Shown piece by piece: positions 57,871 through 64,000 of a stretch of DNA of 64,000 nt. Under the pieces are notes generated by a model. The model saw only the letters and a program-made list of their open reading frames with translations, was not told the DNA's origin and searched no databases. Location of the stretch: the NCBI GenBank assembly GCA_030765065.1, contig CM060987.1, positions 69,140,557-69,204,556 of the forward strand, written 5' to 3'. A program made the translations under genes and the position numbers. This DNA is from Deroplatys truncata. Its lineage: Eukaryota; Arthropoda; Insecta; Mantodea; Mantidae. Each line of letters begins with the position of its first letter. Positions within the stretch are counted from its first letter, which is position 1.

Positions 57871-58921
57871 ACTTTTTTCTAATGTAAAAACGTGTTACCT
57901 TTCGAAAAGAAGTTCTCCACTTTTGAAATGGTTATTATAAAGTCAAACAAACCGCTCCTTCATCTTGAAATGCTATTTCTTTACTATTCTAACCAGTCGA
58001 TATGAAAACTAGATAGTAAAAGCAAGAAATGAAATGAAAACTAAAATTTATTTTTACTGGACGAGAAGCATTCAGTGGGCAGTGCGCTTTAGGTGCTGAT
58101 AGCTTCGAAAGTTTAACCAAGAGACAGGCTACAGCGGTTCCTGCCTTTGAAACTTCTTTTCCATTCCATGGAAAAACAGGAGAGTACGCGATACATCGCC
58201 ATTCAATATGCAAATGGCTGGACGCGGAGTTTACCTTGCGCTCAGGCTGAGTATTAACCGGCAGGCCCGCCATTGTTTGTTATGAGTGATGGCCCTCACC
58301 ATCTTTTTAGCTACATAGAAAACATGAAAAATTCAACAACCAAAATCTCCTGAGTCCATATCCGCCCTAAGTCCGGAGCCTGGACCAGTGGGCAGGTGGA
58401 CAGCACGGCGGAAGCTTCCATGTGACGACATCCCCTGTCCGTTTGCTACGTCATATCTGTTCGCTCCGTGCAACAAGGGCACAACCTACATCAACTGTGT
58501 ATCTCCTGGAATGAAAAACAGTTTTAAGGCAAATTGCTAAAAATTACATATTTTGATTAAAATTCTAATTGATAACCGCCTTTATGAACACGAAGTGGGC
58601 AAATTAGTTTTATAGCTACAACCTAGTAAGAATAAACTTATCAAAATGCTTAATTACACACATAAATCTGCTATTTATTTTAATATTTTGTCTAAAAAGA
58701 AAGCTTCGTATTATTTCCTGATTGGGATATTGCATCATCTCGGTTGTAGGTACTACTAGTAAAAGTAGTCCACCAAGGGACATGGCTGTTTTTGGATACA
58801 TAGGAACTGTTTGGAATACAAAATTCAGCCTGTTTTATGATAGCAGTAGAAAAAAGGTCGATTATGGTAAAGTAGGCGTGCTGGCAAATGACTCGGGCTG
58901 TGGGAGTTTGTCTACAGCAAC
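57871..58921. other. Unassigned stretch
   Basis: 58020-58500 is GC-richer, with a 94-residue minus frame (57989-58273) not recognised. 58616-58921 adjoins the truncated LINE and shares nothing with it. Confidence 0.4.
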
Positions 58922-59649
58922 CTAAAGAAGATCTTTAAATTCCAACCAGTTTGCTTTGCGTAAGTTCCACGATTGATAGTGTATAAACGGATTAGTCGAA
59001 TAATCGACTGTAGTATTGATAGGAAAATGATCACTTCCATAAGGTGTGGAGTACACCAAAACAACGGTGCAATGCTGGGGGAGCAAAGAGAGAGAGGTCG
59101 ATGTTGCTGAAGGAGTTATAGGCAACGCTGTAATGAGTTGGATCAAAAGAATTTAAAAGTACTAAATCATAGGAAGAAATAAATTTCTCAATAATCTTGC
59201 CGCGACGATCAGTGATATTGCTACCCCAGAGCAGGTTATGGCTGTTAAAATCATCCAGTTTAACATAAGGTTGAGGTAATTGATACATTTAAGTCAGAAA
59301 GAGCAATAAAATCAATATCCACGGTTAGAAAAATAAACATTACAGAAACAAATATATGCAGTCAAAACAACTGACACTGCTACAGCCCCAGGCTTGTTTT
59401 ATGGAGACTTCTTTATGGGGTGCAATGATAATAACGTACGTAGCTACACCACCACTGACATGACGGGCCTCAAGACGATTACGTTTATACCCAGAATAGT
59501 TTCTTAGGGAAGCAATGTTTTCATGTTGAAATTTGTTTTCTGCAAACAAATAATGCTAGGTTTGTGTGTATTTATAAGCATTTGTAAATATTCCAACTAG
59601 AGAAAAAACAATTTATGTACCACTGGATTACGCTGCAGCTGTTATTCAT
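58922..59649 (-). pseudogene. LINE ORF2 endonuclease fragment
   Basis: Begins MNNSCSVIQWYINCFFS at 59649. Then LRNYSGYKRNRLEARHVSGG, DDFNSHNLLWG (normally GDFN), PTHYS, SNIDLSLFAPPA and SDHFPIN, which are the apurinic-type (exonuclease-endonuclease-phosphatase) motifs of non-LTR elements in order. Catalytic Asp, Asn and His residues of these motifs are mostly kept; at least three frame changes separate the pieces. Truncated at 58922. Confidence 0.8.
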
Positions 59650-59751
59650 GGCGGCAAGTTGCATTAATTCTGGTCCTTAGAGATGTCCGCTGGTCTAGGA
59701 GAATGCAAATTGTGCACATGTCCGATTGCAGCTAGTGTTACTTCTACATCC

Positions 59752-60690
59752 TTGTGGTTCTGTTCTTAAAACTACTACTCTTCATATGTGGGTACAGTTT
59801 GCGTAACATTTTAGCTAGTCCTTTTATATCTGATGTGTAATTTAATGCTAGTTTTGGGACATCAGCAGATCCTTTGAAATGCTCATAAAAGCTCGACAAC
59901 TGAGTAAAGTCAAGTACATATTCCTTTGGACTCTTCTCTATGAGGGACTTGACAGCTGAAAACGATTCACTAACCGCTAGATGTTTTCTCTGAGGATTTT
60001 ATTTCCTTTGCTAGTGGTTTACCTCTGGAGCTAGTACCGGCGTTGTCATCGGAAGACTCATCATGGCGTTCATGAGAATCGCAGTTCCCATGAAAATGAG
60101 ATCTCTCGGAGGAAGAAATGGCTCGTTTTGTGGGGTTCTGAATTACCAGTGGCACCTCAAGGGAGATTACAGGTGTACTGGTTACATCAGGAGCAGGAGT
60201 TGCAGTTACTAATGAATCAGGATTGGCAGGTTGTGCAGTAGAACTAAAAGCAGCTGGCTTCTCCTGAAGGTCAGAGCAGGGAGCCGGAGTAGGACTCACT
60301 AATGCTGGGACACTGGCAGATAAAGGAGGAAATACATTGGAATTTGTAAATTCCTGATCTGATAGGTCAGTAGATTCACTTGGACCCTTTTTACATTGAC
60401 GGGCCAGATGACCTTCCACCTTGCATAAGAAACAAGTGGGTGTATCAGAAGATACGTGTAGTTAGTACCCTCTAAATTGATCTGAAAATTCTCTGGAAGT
60501 TTGTCGAAATCTTCCGGATGTACATACAACTGTTGTCAAATGCTTAATATGTGGGTAAAACCAGGGTTGCTGATTCCCGCTCTAATATAAGAGATAGCAG
60601 ATGTAGGGTGAACACCATGACTTAGCAAATACTTTTCAATCTCGTGGTGAGGTATTACTGTGCTTACATTAGATAATATGTGAGGCAGTA
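59752..60690 (-). pseudogene. LINE ORF1 (Gag-like) with CCHC knuckle
   Basis: Pieces: VSTVIPHHEIEKYLLSHGVH, PTSAISYIRAGISNPGF, YVHPEDFDKLPENFQINLEG (part of the RNA-binding-like domain), CFLCKVEGHLARQC (CX2CX4HX4C knuckle), a Ser/Pro/Thr-rich linker, and a C-terminal helix YVLDFTQLSSFYEHFKGSAD with KGLAKMLRKLYPHMKSS before a stop near 59755. A frame change and a stop lie near 60450-60540. Confidence 0.75.
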
Positions 60691-61640
60691 TTTTTAACAC
60701 TTAAATGATTTTAGTCAAATTATATAATAAAAAAGTATGATAACAGCCCGCCTTAAAGCAATATGTATATGTAACAATATATAAAAATGTATGTAATAGT
60801 CATTGTATATGTTTATATTATTGTATACATGTAATAATGTTAGGTGAATGTATTACGTAATTTAATAATGTAGGAGCTGTGAGAAATAGTTCAAAAGTTG
60901 CTAACAATGAGGTAACAATAAGGTAACCTTGAGGCAATAATGAATTTGAAAGTTTAACAATACTACTTGTAATTCTTGGAAGCAATAATGTAATTTTTGT
61001 GACAGTTTATAAAATAGGCAATCAACAACCGGAAAAAAAGCTTAAGTTAAATGAAGGTATTCTATTGGACTAGGAGTAGCCAATCAGAGACTTGAAATAC
61101 AGAAATTTACAAATTTAAGCGGTAGAAATCAAGTCAGTTTCTTGTAGACAGCGCTAAGAACTGGACGCGTTGGTTGTAGACAGTGTTCCTAACGGGACGC
61201 GAAACGCGTCCTCGAGAAATTTAATGCGTATTCGTGTGAGACGAAAACAGTTTACGTGTTAAAAAGTACAAGTATTTAATAAAAGAATCTTACAGCTCTC
61301 TACATCAGCGAAGTATTATTTAAATCGTGTCAAGAACTAGTAAAACAGGAGAATAAAAAATTAAAATCTGTGTAAGCCTACATTCTTCAGCCCCACTACG
61401 CCTTGCAAAGAAATCCATGTATCTAACAATAGGTAATACTGACGCAGCCGAGGCAAACATAAATATATAATATTTAAAGACACAGTCAAATTACAAAGTT
61501 AATATTTTTAAATTTCGGACGAAGGCTACCGGGTACCATACGTGCGGTTGCAACTACTTCAACCTCAGCTCCCTAACAGTCGAAATATAATACACTTTCT
61601 TCAAATTGACTTTCCATACGTGAAGCAACAAACATATCTA
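60690..61640 (+). mobile_element. LTR-like fossil, copy 3
   Basis: Third copy: upstream block TTAACACTTAAATGATTTTA, GCCCGCCTTAAAGCAATATG near 60747, GTAGGAGCTGTGAGAA, CCAATCA motifs, and a leader ending near 61640. It is closest to copy 2 (both share the upstream block and the GTAGACAGCGCT segment). No attached coding. Broken and old; it abuts a LINE relic. Confidence 0.45.
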
Positions 61641-61918
61641 CTTCGTATGACTCTCCTGTGTTTAGTTATCAGTGGTCTAAGCTCCAGCATCACGTAATTG
61701 ATTGCTATCTGAGGGTGACTAGTACTAAGCTCCTCAGCTATCTTTTTGCTTGCTAAGAACATGCGTATTCTATTTTAGATATGCGTGAGACAAATCGGAT
61801 GTTTGTTGGGTCAGTGAGTTTACCTATTGCCAAAATATATTCTTTGATGGATATATTGTCATATGCCTCAATAACTATTGCTTGTTCTTTGGTGGGTCCG
61901 CTCTGTGCTATTGCAGAA
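61641..61918. other. Unassigned short stretch
   Basis: Nothing recognised; serves as left flank of the MITE. Confidence 0.4.
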
Positions 61919-61925
61919 TAACTTT

Positions 61926-62505
61926 GGGCTAAATTGTCATACTTTTGCCCGCATTTGTGTCACTTTTGCCCGCATTAGGTCATACTTTTGCCCACCTAAA
62001 TTAGGAATAAGGAAGTGAAAAATAATGAAATTAATTACCTTAGGAGTGAGTTTAGAACATGATGTGGTCTCTCCAATATCTGGTGCCCACCTACCTACCT
62101 ACCTACCCGATTTAGGTGTTTCACTTATATAGGCAAATAGCGTGAGGAAAACAACAAACATAGGCATTTTTCCATGCAAAGTGGCTACTGCCAACCTAAG
62201 TAATCAGTGAAATGCACTGAATATGGTGAACGTGAATCACTGGAGTTTTAGACGCGCAGATCCCTGAGCTACGCTCTGTCGTCACTTCGCAGTTGCAACT
62301 TGCTACACTCCTCTCCTTCTAAAAAACATCCCTCGGCTACGCTTTGAGGCTGAGGGCCCTCAATCTCTCGGCTACGCTTTGAGGCTGAGTATCTTACCGG
62401 CTTCGGTGGCATTATTCATATGTTGGCAGCATTACGTTAGAGCAGCGTAAGACCTAATGCGGACAAAAGTGACACAAATGCGGGCAAAAGTATGACAGTT
62501 TACCC
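61926..62505. mobile_element. 580-bp MITE with ~55-bp inverted ends and 7-bp target duplication
   Basis: Left end GGGCTAAATTGTCATAC, then TTTTGCCCGCATTTGTGTC, ACTTTTGCCCGCATTAGG. The right end is its reverse complement with few differences, ending ACAGTTTACCC. TAACTTT occurs on both sides (61919-61925 and 62506-62512). The inner part holds two copies of CTCGGCTACGCTTTGAGG and a (CTAC)n run, no coding. A 7-8-bp duplication argues against Tc1/mariner (TA) and piggyBac (TTAA). hAT-, P- or other cut-and-paste types are possible. Confidence 0.85.
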
Positions 62506-62737
62506 TAACTTTGAGATGGGTTAACAGTAGTGGGTTTAGAAAACGTTGTATTTACCTGAGACATAACCTCGAATTCACAACAACTTCAGCAGAGCGCGTC
62601 GCCTATGGCGCTGTCTTCAAAACACACGTAATCAACACAGCTGTTCTTCTAAAATCACGTATAACTGTTCCTGTGTTACAAAAAGGAGTAAATGTTGCGT
62701 AGAAGCGAAGCTTACATCACAATAACAGGATGCATGG

Positions 62738-63013
62738 CCTACCCTGGAGGGGCTTTTCTTGAAAATCTTCGCGTTGTATCTTTGAAACATACTGAATCTA
62801 AATACTATATTTGTTATTTATCCGACTTTTCGTTTTTGAGTTATGTTGTTCACAGATACACAGGCACACAGACACACAAACACATGGACCTTTTTCTAAA
62901 AATGTTTTTTTTTATATTCAGGGGACTTCAAAACATCTATTTCCAGTAAAATCTCGGTATCGAATTTTTAGGTGGGATGCAATACTTCCATTACTCACTA
63001 TACATAGTAGGGA
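62738..63013 (-). repeat. R-family head fragment, tandem with next
   Basis: Minus-strand head at 63010 (CCCTACTATGTATAG), GCATCCCACCTAAAAATTCG, CAAAATAAC-like head segment and AAAACGAAAAGTCGG, ending near CTCCAGGGTAGG at 62740. Its head joins the tail of the next copy through a T run. Confidence 0.85.
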
Positions 63014-63016
63014 AAA

Positions 63017-63944
63017 AAATCTAAAGTGTTACACTCACATGACTTTCTCTACTCTTGTACAAAACTATTTTTACAAACGCTTATTCTCCATCTACTTCAT
63101 GTTAATCGAGATAAACATTTGCAGACTCATCTTATTGCTAATTTTCTTGTAGATGCAAGGGGAATATATATTTACAAGGGCGATATAGAAATACAGTAGT
63201 CTTTAAGCACATACATATCTCTTAATAGCTGGTTGCTAGGTGCAGCACTATTCCCTTTTCCACAGATTAATACTCTTTGCATATCCAAGACAAAAAATGA
63301 ATAACGAATTCCCATTTGAGAAAATAAGTATTGAAACATTTAAGGGAATATAAAGCAATATCTCGAAAATGGTTCACTCAACAACAAAAATGTATATGAC
63401 ATAAATTGTGTATTTTAACGCGATCTACATCTTTTGTGTAGTAAAATTTTGTCTATCTTATGGTTTACCAGTTTACCAAAAGTCGTTCACAATGAAGAAT
63501 ACTTTTGGAGACATTCCCAGAAAATTCAAGATATACATTTTATTTGTCATGAAAATATCTTAAACATATGATATTTTAATCAAAATCGTTAGAGCCATTT
63601 TTGAGAAAATTAAAATTTTCGAAAAATGTTCCATGTAAAGGGTACTCTGGGGTTGGGGGATTTTCTTGAAAACCTTCGTGTCGCATCTCTGGAAGATACT
63701 GAACCTAAATACCAAGTTTGGTGTTTATCCGACTGTTCGTTTCTGAGTTATGCTGTTCACAGACAGACACATAGACACACAGACAGACAGACACACAGAC
63801 AGACACACACACGTACATGTTTCAAAAAATGTTTTTTTTTGGATTCAGGGGGCTTCAAAACATCTATTTCCAGTAAAATCTCGATATCGAATTTTTGGGT
63901 GGAATGCAATACTTCCATTACTTACTATACATAGTAGAGAAAAT
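63017..63944 (-). repeat. R-family repeat, A type, full length
   Basis: Minus-strand head at 63944 (TTTTCTCTACTATGTATAG) and tail at 63020 (GAGTAGAGAAAGTCATGTG), with all middle landmarks (GATTTTGATTAAAATATC, CCATTTTCGAGATATTGC). Shares a private segment with the copy at 37.4 kb (GCAACCAGCTATTAAGAGAT, GGCAGAT-like spacer with TACTGTATTTCTATA), so the two form a subgroup. The CA-rich site is enlarged (63763-63807). Confidence 0.92.
63763..63807 (+). repeat. (CA)n/(GACA)n microsatellite
   Basis: ACACAGACAGACAGACACAC-type run located at the CA-rich site of the R repeat. Confidence 0.95.
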
Positions 63945-64000
63945 AAAAAACACAGACATTAATTCTCTCACTGTCCTAAAATCAAAATCATATTTACCCA

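Larger units (their letters stand above)
58922..60690 (-). mobile_element. LINE relic with ORF1 and endonuclease, lacking RT
   Basis: Minus strand, in order: ORF1 (60690 to about 59750), a ~100-bp spacer, then the ORF2 N-terminal endonuclease (59649 to 58922). It ends abruptly after RKANWLEFKDLL, with no RT, 3' UTR or tail. The 5' side ends where the LTR-like fossil begins. Loss of the 3' rather than the 5' part means a later deletion or rearrangement, not incomplete reverse transcription. Motifs fit the Jockey/CR1-like group. Confidence 0.8.

Noticed and set aside
62811-63152. A 113-residue frame and several similar frames (for example near 22.1, 37.4, 47.7, 53.6 and 63.7 kb) that share text such as FVSELCCSQTH and FWVEYNT
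   Set aside because: They are translations of the same non-coding R repeat. More than one frame is open at once, stops and lengths vary between copies, and the THTHT runs come from the CA-rich site. I see no sign of protein-level conservation.

Overview
This looks like intergenic or intronic DNA from a large, repeat-rich, AT-rich animal genome. An insect is most likely. The transposase relics carry the DUF4817-type helix-turn-helix common in insect Tc1/mariner elements, the LINE relics are of Jockey/CR1-like and RTE-like types, and tRNA-headed SINEs of several kinds are present. The species cannot be read from the window. I found no intact host gene and no convincing host exon. Two weak host candidates are a coding-like stretch near 2.4-2.7 kb and a promoter-plus-splice-donor pattern near 15.7 kb.

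Layout. 1-0.6 kb: minus-strand Tc1/mariner transposase relic running off the left edge. 2-8.5 kb: SINE-like tRNA relic, AT-rich filler and an LTR-like fossil (6.5-7.4). 8.5-12.85 kb: a copy of the main 0.9-kb repeat (here the R family) hit by a 1.8-kb Tc1/mariner element with ~267-bp inverted ends and a broken transposase, followed within 50 bp by a 1.66-kb non-autonomous element carrying two tRNA-like sequences. 14.3-18.8 kb: a 75-bp-period tandem array, two SINEs and a LINE reverse-transcriptase fragment. 20-31 kb: more R copies, SINEs, a LINE 3' half, and a 357-bp hairpin MITE. 31.7-32.7 kb: second LTR-like fossil. 33.6-34.4 kb: an unidentified GC-richer block. 35.6-39.4 kb: RTE-like LINE tail, a tRNA-like SINE head, a palindromic element and a 500-bp transposon derivative that kept only the transposase HTH. 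43-54.5 kb: dense R copies, three SINEs of one family, and the second, inverted copy of the tRNA-bearing element (48.9-50.5). 55-58 kb: two R copies, one split by a GC-rich, poly(A)-tailed retroelement that encodes only a LINE-type ORF1. 58.9-61.6 kb: LINE ORF1 plus endonuclease relic beside the third LTR-like fossil. 61.9-62.5 kb: a 580-bp MITE with ~55-bp inverted ends. 62.7-63.9 kb: two R copies head to tail.

How the parts relate. The R family (about 20 copies or pieces, roughly 13 kb, about a fifth of the window) is the oldest layer: a Tc1/mariner element, a MITE, a SINE with perfect target duplications and the ORF1-only retroelement are all inserted into R copies. Five separate families trace to Tc1/mariner-like machinery. 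None of them has an intact transposase here. All similarity calls are by eye from translated motifs; no database was searched.
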